Source: Microbacterium sp. CBA3102 (GTDB taxonomy: Bacteria; Actinomycetota; Actinomycetes; Actinomycetales; Microbacteriaceae). Taken from it: a stretch of DNA of 64,000 nt. The notes under the pieces are model-generated. The model saw nothing but the letters and a program-made list of their open reading frames with translations, had not been told where the DNA came from and made no database searches. Numbering within the stretch: position 1 is the stretch's first letter; the number at the start of each line of letters is the position of its first letter. The stretch is from positions 2,852,001 through 2,916,000 of the forward strand of contig NZ_CP042412.1 in NCBI RefSeq assembly GCF_007954505.1, written 5' to 3'. Below are positions 51,061-60,288 of this stretch, piece after piece. Made by a program: the position numbers and the translations under genes.

Positions 51061-52158
51061 ATGACAGCGCCCGCTGCCGACACCCCGACCCCCGCCGACC
51101 GTCGGCGCTGGGCCCGCTATCTCGTCGAGGAGCGCGCTGAGGGCTCCGTCTACCAGAAGCTCGCAGCCCGACGCACGGGGGAGGAGCGGGAGATCCTGCT
51201 CAGCCTCGCTGATGCGGAACGTCGACACGAGCAGCACTGGCTCGATCTGCTCGGAGCGGAGCCCGAGAAGCTCCCCCGGGCGGGTGTCCGGTCGAGGATG
51301 CTCGGCTGGATGGCCGGTCGGTTCGGATCGATCTTCGTGCTGGCCCTCGCGCAGAACGCCGAAGCGCGTTCGCCGTATGACTCCGAGCAGTATGCGACCC
51401 CGGCGATGCGTGCCGACGAGAAGGTCCACTATGAGGTCGTCCGTGGACTCGCGGCTCGAGGTCGACGGCGCCTCTCCGGCTCGTTCCGCGCTGCCGTCTT
51501 CGGTGCCAACGACGGCCTCGTGAGCAATCTCGCTCTCGTGCTCGGTATCGGCGCGACCGGGGTCAGCTCGGGATTCGTCCTGTTCAGCGGCATCGCCGGC
51601 CTCCTCGCCGGTGCCCTGTCGATGGGCGCGGGAGAGTTCGTGTCCGTGCGGTCGCAGCGCGAGTTGCTCGCAGCCACCGCCGCCAACGACGATGCCACGG
51701 CGTCCGCGGGAGACCTCGACATCGACGAGAACGAACTGGCGCTCGTCTATCGCGCGCGCGGCATGGAACAGGAGGAGTCGCTGGCTCGCGCTCGGCGTAT
51801 CGTCACCGCCGCGCAGGCCGGGGTACGCGGAGCCGCGACCGGCCCGATCAACGCCCAGCGCGCGGACGACCATGAGATCGTCGGCAGCGATTGGACTGCG
51901 GCGGTCTCGAGCTTCCTGCTGTTCGCCTCCGGCGCGATCATCCCCGTGCTGCCGTGGATCTTCGGGCTGGAGGGGACGAACGCGATCGTCGTCGCACTGG
52001 TGCTGGTCGGCATCGCGCTGCTGAGCACCGGCGCCATGGTCGGGGTGCTCTCGGGCGGACCGCCCTTGCGGCGCGCACTCCGTCAGCTCGCGATCGGCTT
52101 CGGAGCGGCAGCGATCACCTATGTGCTCGGCGTGCTCTTCGGCGTCGGGGCAGTCTGA
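51061..52158 (+). CDS. Ferritin-like/VIT1-CCC1 fusion iron transporter
   Basis: This 365-residue protein combines an N-terminal ferritin-like (erythrin) domain (about residues 15-130, with RRWARYLVEERAEGSVYQ and DAERRHEQHWLDLL carrying Glu and His metal ligands) with a C-terminal VIT1/CCC1 membrane domain of five helices (GANDGLVSNLALVLGIGATG onward). The combination is that of MbfA-type iron exporters, where the ferritin part senses or loads Fe2+ and the membrane part moves it out. GGAGG precedes the ATG. A TAGCGT box lies at 51011-51016, leaving a leader of about 40 bases. Confidence 0.92.
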   Translation: MTAPAADTPTPADRRRWARYLVEERAEGSVYQKLAARRTGEEREILLSLADAERRHEQHWLDLLGAEPEKLPRAGVRSRMLGWMAGRFGSIFVLALAQNAEARSPYDSEQYATPAMRADEKVHYEVVRGLAARGRRRLSGSFRAAVFGANDGLVSNLALVLGIGATGVSSGFVLFSGIAGLLAGALSMGAGEFVSVRSQRELLAATAANDDATASAGDLDIDENELALVYRARGMEQEESLARARRIVTAAQAGVRGAATGPINAQRADDHEIVGSDWTAAVSSFLLFASGAIIPVLPWIFGLEGTNAIVVALVLVGIALLSTGAMVGVLSGGPPLRRALRQLAIGFGAAAITYVLGVLFGVGAV

Positions 52159-52300
52159 CCGATCCAGGCGAGGAGATCGTGATCGTCAGAGCGCCGTCCT
52201 CGTCACGGATGATGCCCGGGGTGCGGTCTCCGATCGAGTATCCCGCGATCGGATCGCCGACCAGGTAGCGACCACGATCGAACCGGAACGGGAACGAAGA

Positions 52301-52342
52301 AGCCCCGGAGCATTCCTGGCGAACCAGTCATGCTCCGGGGCT
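52301..52342. terminator. Hairpin terminator behind tRNA-Leu
   Basis: AGCCCCGGAGCAT (52301-52313) pairs exactly with ATGCTCCGGGGCT (52330-52342), a 13-bp stem with a 16-base loop. On the minus strand it starts 5 bases after the tRNA-Leu 3' end and is followed by TTCTTCGTTCC. It can also stop transcription arriving from the iron transporter on the other side. Confidence 0.8.
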
Positions 52343-52347
52343 GTCTG

Positions 52348-52430
52348 TGCGCGGAGGGGGACTTGAACCCCCACGCCCTTACGGGCACTACGACCTCAAC
52401 GTAGCGCGTCTACCATTCCGCCACCCGCGC
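52348..52430 (-). tRNA. tRNA-Leu (GAG)
   Basis: This 83-nt class II tRNA has acceptor GCGCGGG/TCCGCGC with discriminator A. The anticodon stem-loop CTACG TTGAGGT CGTAG carries anticodon GAG. The long variable arm is GTGCCCGTAAGGGCGT and the T-arm is GGGGG TTCAAGT CCCCC. CCA is not encoded. Confidence 0.95.
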
Positions 52431-52541
52431 AGGTGTTGGATGATCGTTGCCGACCGAAGAATGACATTACCACGTCCTCAGCGGGCACTCGAACCGAACC
52501 ATACGCCCGGGCGTGGCGCGTGGTTTCGATAGCCTGGAGCC

Positions 52542-53837
52542 ATGACCGATCCGTCTCTTCCGGAGGTCGCGCGCGTCGCGAGCGACCTGATCCGCTTCGA
52601 CACATCCAACTTCGGCGGAGGGAACGCGAAGGGCGAACGCGAGGCCGCGGAGTACGTCGGGTCCTACCTGGAAGCGTTGGGGCTCGAGGTCGAGTACTAC
52701 GAACCCGTTGCGCGGCGCACCAACGTGATGGCGCGGGTGCCCGGGCGCGACCGCGACAAGCCTGCACTGGTCGTCCATGGGCACCTCGACGTCGTGCCGG
52801 CAATGGCCGAGGACTGGAGTGTCGACCCCTTCGCCGGCATCGTGCAGGACGGCATGCTGTGGGGGCGCGGCGCCGTCGACATGAAGAACATGAACGCGAT
52901 GATCCTCACCGCAGTCGCCGACATCCTCCGCGCCGGAGAGCGCCCGGAGCGCGATCTGGTGCTGGCTTTCTTCGCTGACGAAGAGAACGGCGGTGTCGAA
53001 GGGTCGGCGCTCGTCGTGCAGAACCGACCCGAGTGGTTCGCCGGGGCGACGGCGGCGATCAGCGAAGTCGGTGGCTACTCGATCACGGTGGACGACCGTC
53101 GGGCGTACCTGCTGCAAGTCGGCGAGAAGGCCCTGATCTGGATCCGTCTGGTCGCGAAGGGTCGCGCGGGACACGGGAGTCGCCTGCACGACGACAACGC
53201 GGTCACGAAGCTCGCCGAGGCGGTGGCGGCGATCGGTCGCACCCGGTGGCCGATCCGCCTGACGCCGACCACGACGGCGCTGCTCGAAGGGCTCAGCGCG
53301 CTGAGCGGACGCAGCGTGGACGACCCCGACGCCCTCGCGGAAGCCGCGGGACCTGCCGAGGCGTTCCTGCGTTCCTCGTTCCGGACCACCACGAACCCCA
53401 CGGTCCTCAGCGCGGGATACAAGCACAACGTGATTCCCGAGCGCGCGGAGGCGCTCATCGATGTCCGCGTGATCCCCGGGACCGAGGACGACGTGCTCGC
53501 CGAGCTTCAGAGCATCGTGGGGGACGACATCGAGATCGAGACGGTCGTGCGAGACATCGGCATGGAGACCCCGTTCGAAGGCGAACTGGTCGAGGCGATG
53601 GTCGCGAGCATCGGGCGTCACGACCCGGGCATCCCGGTGATCCCGTACCTCCTGGGTGCGGGCACCGACAACAAGGCACTGGCCTACCTCGGGATCACGG
53701 GGTACGGATTCGCACCGCTGAAGCTCCCCACCGATCTCGACTTCACAGGGATGTTCCACGGAGTCGATGAACGAGTGCCCGTAGAATCGCTTGTCTTCGG
53801 CCAGCGTGTGCTGGCCGATCTGCTGCGCACGTACTGA
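52542..53837 (+). CDS. M20-family metallopeptidase
   Basis: This 431-residue zinc peptidase or amidohydrolase has metal ligands in VVHGHLDVVPA (His and Asp), GRGAVDMKNM (Asp), FADEENGG (Glu pair) and HGVDERVPVE (His). The dimerisation domain lies at about 190-310. Its relatives include DapE and carboxypeptidase G2, and M. tuberculosis Rv2141c has the same neighbourhood by memory. The substrate is unknown. The ATG is 6 bases after TAGCCT (52530-52535), leaderless. Confidence 0.93.
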   Translation: MTDPSLPEVARVASDLIRFDTSNFGGGNAKGEREAAEYVGSYLEALGLEVEYYEPVARRTNVMARVPGRDRDKPALVVHGHLDVVPAMAEDWSVDPFAGIVQDGMLWGRGAVDMKNMNAMILTAVADILRAGERPERDLVLAFFADEENGGVEGSALVVQNRPEWFAGATAAISEVGGYSITVDDRRAYLLQVGEKALIWIRLVAKGRAGHGSRLHDDNAVTKLAEAVAAIGRTRWPIRLTPTTTALLEGLSALSGRSVDDPDALAEAAGPAEAFLRSSFRTTTNPTVLSAGYKHNVIPERAEALIDVRVIPGTEDDVLAELQSIVGDDIEIETVVRDIGMETPFEGELVEAMVASIGRHDPGIPVIPYLLGAGTDNKALAYLGITGYGFAPLKLPTDLDFTGMFHGVDERVPVESLVFGQRVLADLLRTY

Positions 53838-53879
53838 GCGCCGGCCGCTCCGTGCCGCGATGACACCGAAAGCCCCTCC

Positions 53880-54704
53880 ATGCACCTGTTCGAAGCACTG
53901 ATCCTGGGCATCGTCCAGGGACTCACCGAGTTCCTCCCGATCTCCTCCAGCGCCCACCTCCGTATCCTCGGAACCTTCCTTCCGTCAGGGGAGGACCCGG
54001 GCGCGGCCTTCACCGCCATCACCCAGATCGGCACCGAGGCGGCTGTCGTCGTGTTCTTCTGGCGCGATATCGTCCGCATCATCACGCAGTGGTTCCGATC
54101 CCTCGTCGGCAAGGCCCCGCGCAACGATCCGGATGCCCGCATGGGGTGGATGATCATCATCGGCAGCATCCCGATCGTCGTCCTGGGTCTGCTCTTCCAG
54201 GACCAGATCGAAACCGTCCTGCGGTCGATGTGGATCGTCGCGATCATGCTCATCGTTTTCGGAATCCTGCTCGGCGTCGCCGACCACATCGGTGCGAAGC
54301 GTCGCAAGCTCAACGATCTGACCTACCCCCACGGCGTCGCCTTCGGATTCGCTCAGGCATTGGCGCTGATCCCCGGGGTCTCTCGCTCGGGTGGCACCAT
54401 CACCATGGGGCTGTTCCTGGGCTACGAGCGCGCTGCTGCCGCGCGCTATGCCTTCCTCCTGGCGATTCCCGCCGTCTTCGGCAGCGGTTTCTACCAGGTC
54501 TTCAAGAGCTGGGACGAGCCGTCGTTCTTCTCGTTCGGGGACACTCTCGCGGCCACCGGCATCGCCTTCGTGGTCGCGCTCGGGGTGATCGCGTTCTTCA
54601 TGAGCTGGATCTCGAAGCGCAGCTTCCTGCCGTTCGTGATCTACCGGATCCTGCTGGGCACGGTATTGCTCGTGCTGCTCGGGACCGGGGTGATCGCGGC
54701 CTGA
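53880..54704 (+). CDS. uppP: Undecaprenyl-diphosphatase UppP
   Basis: This 274-residue membrane phosphatase regenerates undecaprenyl phosphate for cell wall synthesis. Signature motifs are [20 protein letters not shown] near the N-terminus (with the conserved Glu and Ser) and [12 protein letters not shown] in the middle. It has seven to eight membrane helices. It gives basal bacitracin resistance in other species. It follows the M20 peptidase by 42 bp and may share its transcript. Confidence 0.96.
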   Translation: MHLFEALILGIVQGLTEFLPISSSAHLRILGTFLPSGEDPGAAFTAITQIGTEAAVVVFFWRDIVRIITQWFRSLVGKAPRNDPDARMGWMIIIGSIPIVVLGLLFQDQIETVLRSMWIVAIMLIVFGILLGVADHIGAKRRKLNDLTYPHGVAFGFAQALALIPGVSRSGGTITMGLFLGYERAAAARYAFLLAIPAVFGSGFYQVFKSWDEPSFFSFGDTLAATGIAFVVALGVIAFFMSWISKRSFLPFVIYRILLGTVLLVLLGTGVIAA

Positions 54705-54711
54705 TCCGGCG

Positions 54712-55560
54712 TCAGCGCTTGCGGTCGCCCGGTCCGTCGTCGCGGCGACGGAGGTAGCGCTCGAAAGCCTGCGCGATCGCGTCGCCGGAGGCTTCGGGGG
54801 AGTCCCAGGTGTCTCGGGTGCGCTCGAGCTGGCGGATGTACTCGGCCATGTCCTCGTCATCGGCCGCTGCCGCATCGATCGAGGCTTCCCAGGCGGCGGC
54901 CTCGGTGCGGAGCGCCTGGCGGTCGACGTCGACGCCCGTGAGCTCCTCCAGCCGATCCAGGAGAGCGAGCGTCACCTTCGGTGAAGGCGTCGCCGAGGCA
55001 ACGTAGTGGGGGACGCTGGCCCAGAGGCTTGCCGTGGGGATTCCCGCGTTCTCGGCGAAGTGCTCGAACACGGTGAGGATCCCGACCGGTCCCTCATAGA
55101 GCGAGCGATCGAGTCCGTGCGCCTCACGGACCTGCTCGTTCTGACTGGACGCGAAGATCGAGATCGGCCGGGTATGCGGAACATCCGAGAGCATCGCACC
55201 GAGGGTGACGAATCCCGTGATGTCGTCGCGCAGAGCGACGTCGATGAACTCCGAGGCGAACGCCTGCCAGGTACGTGCCGGTTCGGCTCCCGTGAGCAGC
55301 CAGAATTCCGGGCCGGGCGCGGGGTTCCGTGGGCGCCAGAGTCCGGCTTCCGGCCAGGTGAGCTGGCGGCGGCCCTCGGCATCCATGCGAGTCGACGGTC
55401 GCGTGTACTGGTAGTCGAAGTAGAGCTCGGGGTCGACCGAGTGCACGAGGTCGTACTCCGTCGATGTGCGCAGTGCCTCTATCGCAGCGCTGGCGGCTTC
55501 ACCCGCATCGTTCCAGCCGTCGAAGGCGGCGATGACGATGCGCGGACCGAGAACATCCAT
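54712..55560 (-). CDS. PAC2-family protein
   Basis: This 282-residue protein has the proteasome-assembly-chaperone 2 fold. Conserved regions are VIAAFDGWNDAGEAASAAIEAL, the middle FVTLGAMLSDVPHTRP and the later LWASVPHYVASATPSPK. Its actinobacterial function is not settled. A TAGCCT box (55603-55598) lies about 38 bases before the start, and GAAGGGAG is the ribosome binding site. PAC2 genes near trmI also occur in mycobacteria (Rv2125). Confidence 0.9.
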   Translation of the reverse strand: MDVLGPRIVIAAFDGWNDAGEAASAAIEALRTSTEYDLVHSVDPELYFDYQYTRPSTRMDAEGRRQLTWPEAGLWRPRNPAPGPEFWLLTGAEPARTWQAFASEFIDVALRDDITGFVTLGAMLSDVPHTRPISIFASSQNEQVREAHGLDRSLYEGPVGILTVFEHFAENAGIPTASLWASVPHYVASATPSPKVTLALLDRLEELTGVDVDRQALRTEAAAWEASIDAAAADDEDMAEYIRQLERTRDTWDSPEASGDAIAQAFERYLRRRDDGPGDRKR

Positions 55561-55650
55561 CGAGGGCTCCCTTCGAGTTCGCAGATGTGATCCTTCCAGG
55601 CTAGTCCGCGACGGCGGGATGCGGGTGGCACCCCGGCTAGCATGGGTTCG

Positions 55651-56334
55651 GTGAGCAGAAAGCCCAGCGCAGTCCTGTGGGACATGGACGGAACACTCGT
55701 CGACACCGAACCGTATTGGATGGCCGCCGAGACGGCGCTGGTCGAGTCCTTCGGCGGATCATGGAGCCACGAAGACGCATTGCGACTCGTCGGCAGCGGT
55801 CTGATCGACAGCGCCGTGATCCTGCAGAACGCGGGTGTGGCGATGGAAGCCGAGGCGATCGTCTCGCACCTGACCGACGTCGTGCAGCAGTCGCTTCGCA
55901 CTCAGGGTGTCCCGTTCCGGCCTGGCGCGCGCGAACTGCTCCGTGATCTCCGGGACGCGGGAATCCCCACCGGTCTGGTGACCATGTCACTGCGCCGGAT
56001 GGCACTGGACGTCGTGGAATTGATCGACTTCGAGGCGTTCGACATCGTCGTCGCCGGTGATGACGTGGAGAACCCGAAACCGCATCCGGAGCCGTATCTG
56101 CAGGGGGCGGCACTCCTGGACGTCGACATCGCCGAGGCCATCGTCATCGAAGACTCGCCCACCGGGGTGCGAGCGGGGCTTGCCTCGGGCGCAGTGACGC
56201 TGGCGGTGCCGCACATCGTGCCGCTGGACGGACTCGGTGCGCACGATCTGTGGGCGACACTCGCCGGACGTGGCGCCGACGATCTCACCGACCTGTTCGA
56301 CAGCCACAGCGCCGCGACGGGAGCGATCCGATGA
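55651..56334 (+). CDS. HAD-superfamily hydrolase
   Basis: This 227-residue phosphatase of the beta-phosphoglucomutase-like subfamily has motif I LWDMDGTLVDTEP (nucleophile Asp), motif II in TGLVTMSLRR, and motif IV VIEDSPTGVRAGLASG. The helical cap lies at about 15-85. The substrate is unknown. The GTG at 55651 is chosen because TAGCAT (55638-55643) ends 7 bases before it; the ATG at 55642 lies inside that box. The stop overlaps the trmI start (ATGA). Confidence 0.92.
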   Translation: MSRKPSAVLWDMDGTLVDTEPYWMAAETALVESFGGSWSHEDALRLVGSGLIDSAVILQNAGVAMEAEAIVSHLTDVVQQSLRTQGVPFRPGARELLRDLRDAGIPTGLVTMSLRRMALDVVELIDFEAFDIVVAGDDVENPKPHPEPYLQGAALLDVDIAEAIVIEDSPTGVRAGLASGAVTLAVPHIVPLDGLGAHDLWATLAGRGADDLTDLFDSHSAATGAIR

Positions 56335-57350
56335 CCGATACCGCCGCGCCGCGGCCGAGCGGCCCGTTCCGCGCGGGCGATCGTGTCCAGCTCACGGGAC
56401 CCAAGGGACGCCTGCACACCGTGACGCTCCGCGAGGACGGAGAGCTCCACACGCATCAGGGTGTTCTGCGCCACCGTGACCTGATCGGGCTTCCGGACGG
56501 TTCCGTCGTGGCGAACAGCTCCGGGCACGACTATCTGGCGCTCCGGCCTCTGCTGCGTGACTTCGCGATGTCGATGCCGCGCGGCGCGGCGATCGTGTAC
56601 CCGAAGGACGCCGCCCAGATCGTCATGCAAGCGGACATCTTCCCTGGGGCGACCGTGGTCGAAGCAGGTGTCGGTTCCGGTGCGCTGTCGTTGTCGCTGC
56701 TGCGCGCGGTGGGTCCGGCAGGGAAACTGATCTCGTTCGAGCGCCGCGAGGACTTCGCCGATGTCGCGCGCGCGAACGTCGAGACCTTCTTCGGTGAGAA
56801 CCCGGACACCTGGCGTGTCGTCGTGGGAGACCTCGTCGAAGCCCTGCCGACCGAGGTGCCGGCGGCATCCGTCGACCGCGTCGTGCTCGACATGCTCGCG
56901 CCGTGGGAGTGCATGGACGCCGTCGCCGACGCGCTCACCCCGGGTGGAGTGGTCCTCTGCTACGTGGCGACGGCGACGCAGCTCTCGCGAGTCGCGGAGT
57001 ACATCAGGGGCACCGGGCTCTTCACCGACCCGGACGCGTCGGAGACGATGGTCCGCGGATGGCACGTCGAGGGACTCGCGGTGCGCCCCGACCACCGGAT
57101 GGTCGCCCACACCGGCTTCCTCCTCACCGCGCGCCGACTCGCCCCGGGAGCGATCGCTCCTTCGGTCAAGCGCCGTGCGTCCAAGAGCAGCTACGGCGAC
57201 GAGGACGTGGAGGCCTGGACACCGGGAGCCGTCGGCGACCGCGAGATCAGCGACAAGAATCTGCGCAAGCGCGCGCGGGAGGCCGAGAAGGCGGCAGAGG
57301 GGGCGCGCCTGGCGGCCGCTTCGCGCGATTCCTCGCACCCGACGGAATAG
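56331..57350 (+). CDS. trmI: tRNA (adenine-58-N1)-methyltransferase TrmI
   Basis: This 339-residue class I methyltransferase forms m1A58 in the T-loop of tRNA. An N-terminal beta domain (FRAGDRVQLTGPKGRLHTV) precedes the SAM-binding VVEAGVGSGALSLSLLRAVG. Later motifs are DRVVLDMLAPWE and VALCYVATATQ-like (here VVLCYVATATQ). The C-terminal 60 residues form a basic tail. In mycobacteria trmI (Rv2118c) lies near the proteasome genes. Here an FKBP-like lipoprotein follows after 10 bp. Confidence 0.95.
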   Translation: MTDTAAPRPSGPFRAGDRVQLTGPKGRLHTVTLREDGELHTHQGVLRHRDLIGLPDGSVVANSSGHDYLALRPLLRDFAMSMPRGAAIVYPKDAAQIVMQADIFPGATVVEAGVGSGALSLSLLRAVGPAGKLISFERREDFADVARANVETFFGENPDTWRVVVGDLVEALPTEVPAASVDRVVLDMLAPWECMDAVADALTPGGVVLCYVATATQLSRVAEYIRGTGLFTDPDASETMVRGWHVEGLAVRPDHRMVAHTGFLLTARRLAPGAIAPSVKRRASKSSYGDEDVEAWTPGAVGDREISDKNLRKRAREAEKAAEGARLAAASRDSSHPTE

Positions 57351-57360
57351 ACTGGAGCGC

Positions 57361-58272
57361 GTGCGTAAAACGTCCGCCGTTCTGGCCTCCCTCAGCCTTG
57401 CCGTCCTCGCCCTGACCGGCTGCACCGTCGCGTCGCCCGACAGTGCTGCCGCCTGTGATCGTGGCACCGACGACAAGGTCTTGAACATCGCCGACGTGAG
57501 CGGTGACCTCGGCTCGGTTCCCGACGTCGACGTCTTCGGCCCGGTCAAGACGGACGAGACCTCGTTCGCCGACGTCACCGTCGGGGACGGTCTGGCACTC
57601 GGATCGGACTTCCAGCCCGTGGTGCTCGATATCGCCTTCTTCGGCGGAGACAGCGGCAAGGCTCTGTACAAGTCCGAGTTCAACGGCGACCCGAGCCGCG
57701 TGCACAGCATCGACTACTGGGCTCAGCGTTCCGCGGGTCTTGCAGACGTGCTGGAGTGCGCCACCGGTGGTAGCCGTGTCCTCGCCGTCCTGACTCCGGA
57801 GGACTTCGGGGCCCAGAACGTCCAGGCGTTCGGACTCGACGAAGGGGAGAACATCGTCGCGGTCATCGATGTGCTCGATGTCATGCCGTCGAAGGCGTCC
57901 GGTGCGTTGCAGTTCAATGACGCGCGCGGCCTTCCCAGCGTCGTGCGGGCTCCCGACGGCACACCCGGCATCATCGTCCCCGACGTTCCGGCGCCGACCG
58001 AGATCGTCACGCAGACGCTGATCAAGGGCGATGGTCCGAAGGTCGAGGAGGGCGACATCGTGGTCTCCAACGTCATGGGCGTCGACTGGGATGAGAAGAC
58101 CGTGACCACGTCCTCGTGGGGCAAGGACGCGAGCGTGAGCGTCGCCGCCGAGCAGATGGTGGGCGCCACCGTCGGTTCGCAGCTCCTCGTCGTGTTCCCC
58201 GCAACAGAGAGCGCTCCCGCCACCGCGATCGTCGTCGACATCCTGGGCGCAGTGGCGGCGCCGACGCAGTGA
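57361..58272 (+). CDS. FKBP-like lipoprotein (degenerate peptidyl-prolyl isomerase)
   Basis: This 303-residue lipoprotein has a signal peptide SVLASLSLAVLALTGC-like (here VLASLSLAVLALTGC) with lipobox LTGC near Cys21. Two FKBP-type domains of about 110 residues each follow, in which the aromatic residues of the active site are mostly replaced. The second domain contains ITLIKGDGPKVEEGD-like text (here TLIKGDGPKVEEGD) and WGKDASVSV. The role is probably outside-membrane chaperoning, not certain. A TAGACT box (57348-57353) ends 7 bases before the GTG, leaderless. Confidence 0.8.
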   Translation: MRKTSAVLASLSLAVLALTGCTVASPDSAAACDRGTDDKVLNIADVSGDLGSVPDVDVFGPVKTDETSFADVTVGDGLALGSDFQPVVLDIAFFGGDSGKALYKSEFNGDPSRVHSIDYWAQRSAGLADVLECATGGSRVLAVLTPEDFGAQNVQAFGLDEGENIVAVIDVLDVMPSKASGALQFNDARGLPSVVRAPDGTPGIIVPDVPAPTEIVTQTLIKGDGPKVEEGDIVVSNVMGVDWDEKTVTTSSWGKDASVSVAAEQMVGATVGSQLLVVFPATESAPATAIVVDILGAVAAPTQ

Positions 58273-59264
58273 TGGCCGCCCGTATCCCCGCGGAGGAGCG
58301 CCTGACGAATCTCGTCGTGGCGCTGATGGCCACGGAGATCGGGCTGACGAAGCAGCAGATCCTCGACAACGTCTCCGGCTACCGCCAACGAGCGGAAGCG
58401 GGCACGCGTTCCGATGCGCTCGAGAAGATGTTCGAACGCGACAAGGACGAGTTGCGGACGCTCGGCGTGCCGATCGAGACGATCGGTGACGCCGCTGATC
58501 CGAACGATCTCCGTGAGGCCCGCTACCGTATTCCGCAGGCAGAATACGACCTTCCGAGTGACATCGTGTTCTCTCCGGCGGAACTGGCAGTGCTGCGTCT
58601 CGCCGGCAGCGTCTGGAGCGCGGAGTCCGTTTCCGGGGATGCACAGTCCGGCGTGCGCAAGATCCGCGCTCTCGGGATCGACGGTGACGAGCCGATCATC
58701 GGCTTCGCCCCACGCATCACGGCGCGTGACGCGGCGTTCGCTCCTCTCCAGGATGCGATCGAGCGCTGTCGTGTCGTCACATTCGACTACCTGAAGCCCG
58801 GCGAGGAGGCGCCGCGGCGACGACGCATTCGTCCGCTCGCCCTCGTCGACTACGAGGCTCGGTGGCATGTGTTCGGGATCGATGTCGATGTCGATGAAGA
58901 CCGGACGTTCCTGCTGGGCCGGATCGTCGGAGACGTCAAGGTGAGTTCGACGGGCTTCGAGGCGAATCTGCGCGACGGCGCGGGGGAGAGGGCTCTCGCC
59001 GGGCTCGAACGCGTCGCGTCGGAGAACTCGGCATTGCTCGAGGTCACGCCCGGCACCGAAGCCGCGCTCCGCCTCGGACGACGCGCGGTTCCGGCGACGC
59101 AGGGGATCCATGTTCCCTTCGTCGATCTGCACATCCTCGCGGATGAGCTGGCGTCCTACGGCCCAGAGGTCCGCGTGGTCGAGCCCGCCCCGCTCCGCGA
59201 TGCGGTGATCTCCCGGCTCGAAGCAGTCGTCGATGCGCATGCTGATGCGGAGGACGCAGGATGA
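58272..59264 (+). CDS. pafB: WYL-domain DNA-damage regulator PafB
   Basis: This 330-residue protein has an N-terminal winged helix (LTNLVVALMATEIGLTKQQI, about residues 10-75) followed by a WYL domain (about 150-230, VVTFDYLKPGEEAPRRRRI) and a C-terminal WCX region. PafB and PafC act as a heterodimer that switches on DNA-repair genes in mycobacteria, independently of the proteasome. The ATG shares its first base with the preceding stop (TGATG). It overlaps pafC by 4 bp. Confidence 0.93.
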   Translation: MAARIPAEERLTNLVVALMATEIGLTKQQILDNVSGYRQRAEAGTRSDALEKMFERDKDELRTLGVPIETIGDAADPNDLREARYRIPQAEYDLPSDIVFSPAELAVLRLAGSVWSAESVSGDAQSGVRKIRALGIDGDEPIIGFAPRITARDAAFAPLQDAIERCRVVTFDYLKPGEEAPRRRRIRPLALVDYEARWHVFGIDVDVDEDRTFLLGRIVGDVKVSSTGFEANLRDGAGERALAGLERVASENSALLEVTPGTEAALRLGRRAVPATQGIHVPFVDLHILADELASYGPEVRVVEPAPLRDAVISRLEAVVDAHADAEDAG

Positions 59265-60244
59265 ATCCGAAGCCCAAGCCGCTTCTCGCCGCCGAACGGG
59301 TGCGGCTCTATCTGACGCTCGTCCCCTATCTCCTCGAACACGGCCAGGTCTCGCTCGCGGAAGCAGCGGAGGAGTTCGGCGTCACGCCGCAGGAGATGCG
59401 CGGGATGGTAGAGAAGCTCACCGTCATCGGGCTTCCCGGGGAGTCCGGGTACTGGCAGCAGCCGCAGGAGATGTTCGACATCAACTGGGACCTGCTCGAT
59501 CTCGAGGACGTGATCGAGATCACGAACGACGTCGCGCTGCGGCGAGTGCCTCGGTTCACCGCTCGTGAAGCCGCGGCCCTGCTCGCAGGCCTCCAGATGG
59601 TCGCGGCCGTGCCCGCGGTGTCGGATTCCGGACTCGTCGCGGGTCTCATCTCGAAGTTGTCCCGTGGCGCCGCCGATGCGCCCGCAGATGTCGTCGTCGC
59701 GCCGAGCGCGGTCGACGAGGTCCGCGAAGCGGTCGCGCGTGGTCTTCACGACGGTGTCGCGATCTCCTTCACCTACCAGGCCCCTGACGCCGCCCCGACC
59801 ACACGCACGGTCGACCCGATGCAGATCCTGATCACCAACGGGCAGTGGTACCTGCAGGGGTGGTGCCACCTGCGTCAGGCGATGCGCACGTTCCATCTCG
59901 ATCGTGTGAGCGCGCCCCAGCTGACGCAGATCCCGATCACCCACGGCGGGGATCACGTACCTGAGGCGTTCGCCGGTCTCGACGACGAGCGCGAGGTCAC
60001 GGTGCGCGTGCCGGAACGCCTCGCCCCGCTGCTGGCCGGATTCGTCCCCACGGGGGAGCTCGAGGTGGTAGACGGTTTCGTGGCCACGCAACTGCACCTC
60101 GCCGACCCGCGCGGGATCAAGCGGCTCGCGGCGCGCTTCGGCGGGGCGATGGAGGTCATCGATCCCGGTGTCGCACGCACGGCCACCAGGGAGTGGGCCG
60201 CCTCGGGACTCGCGCTGTATCACCAGCCCGATGCGAAGAATTGA
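59261..60244 (+). CDS. pafC: WYL-domain DNA-damage regulator PafC
   Basis: This 327-residue partner of PafB has the same architecture. The N-terminal winged helix is LYLTLVPYLLEHGQVSLAEAA and the WYL domain has VAISFTYQAPDAAPTTRTV and WYLQGWCHLRQAMRTFHLDR, with the WYL-type residues visible. The WCX domain follows at the end. It is coupled to pafB by an ATGA overlap and precedes tatA. Confidence 0.94.
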   Translation: MNPKPKPLLAAERVRLYLTLVPYLLEHGQVSLAEAAEEFGVTPQEMRGMVEKLTVIGLPGESGYWQQPQEMFDINWDLLDLEDVIEITNDVALRRVPRFTAREAAALLAGLQMVAAVPAVSDSGLVAGLISKLSRGAADAPADVVVAPSAVDEVREAVARGLHDGVAISFTYQAPDAAPTTRTVDPMQILITNGQWYLQGWCHLRQAMRTFHLDRVSAPQLTQIPITHGGDHVPEAFAGLDDEREVTVRVPERLAPLLAGFVPTGELEVVDGFVATQLHLADPRGIKRLAARFGGAMEVIDPGVARTATREWAASGLALYHQPDAKN

Positions 60245-60288
60245 TCTGTAGACTGAATCGAACGCTCACCGACGACGGGAATCCTGAC

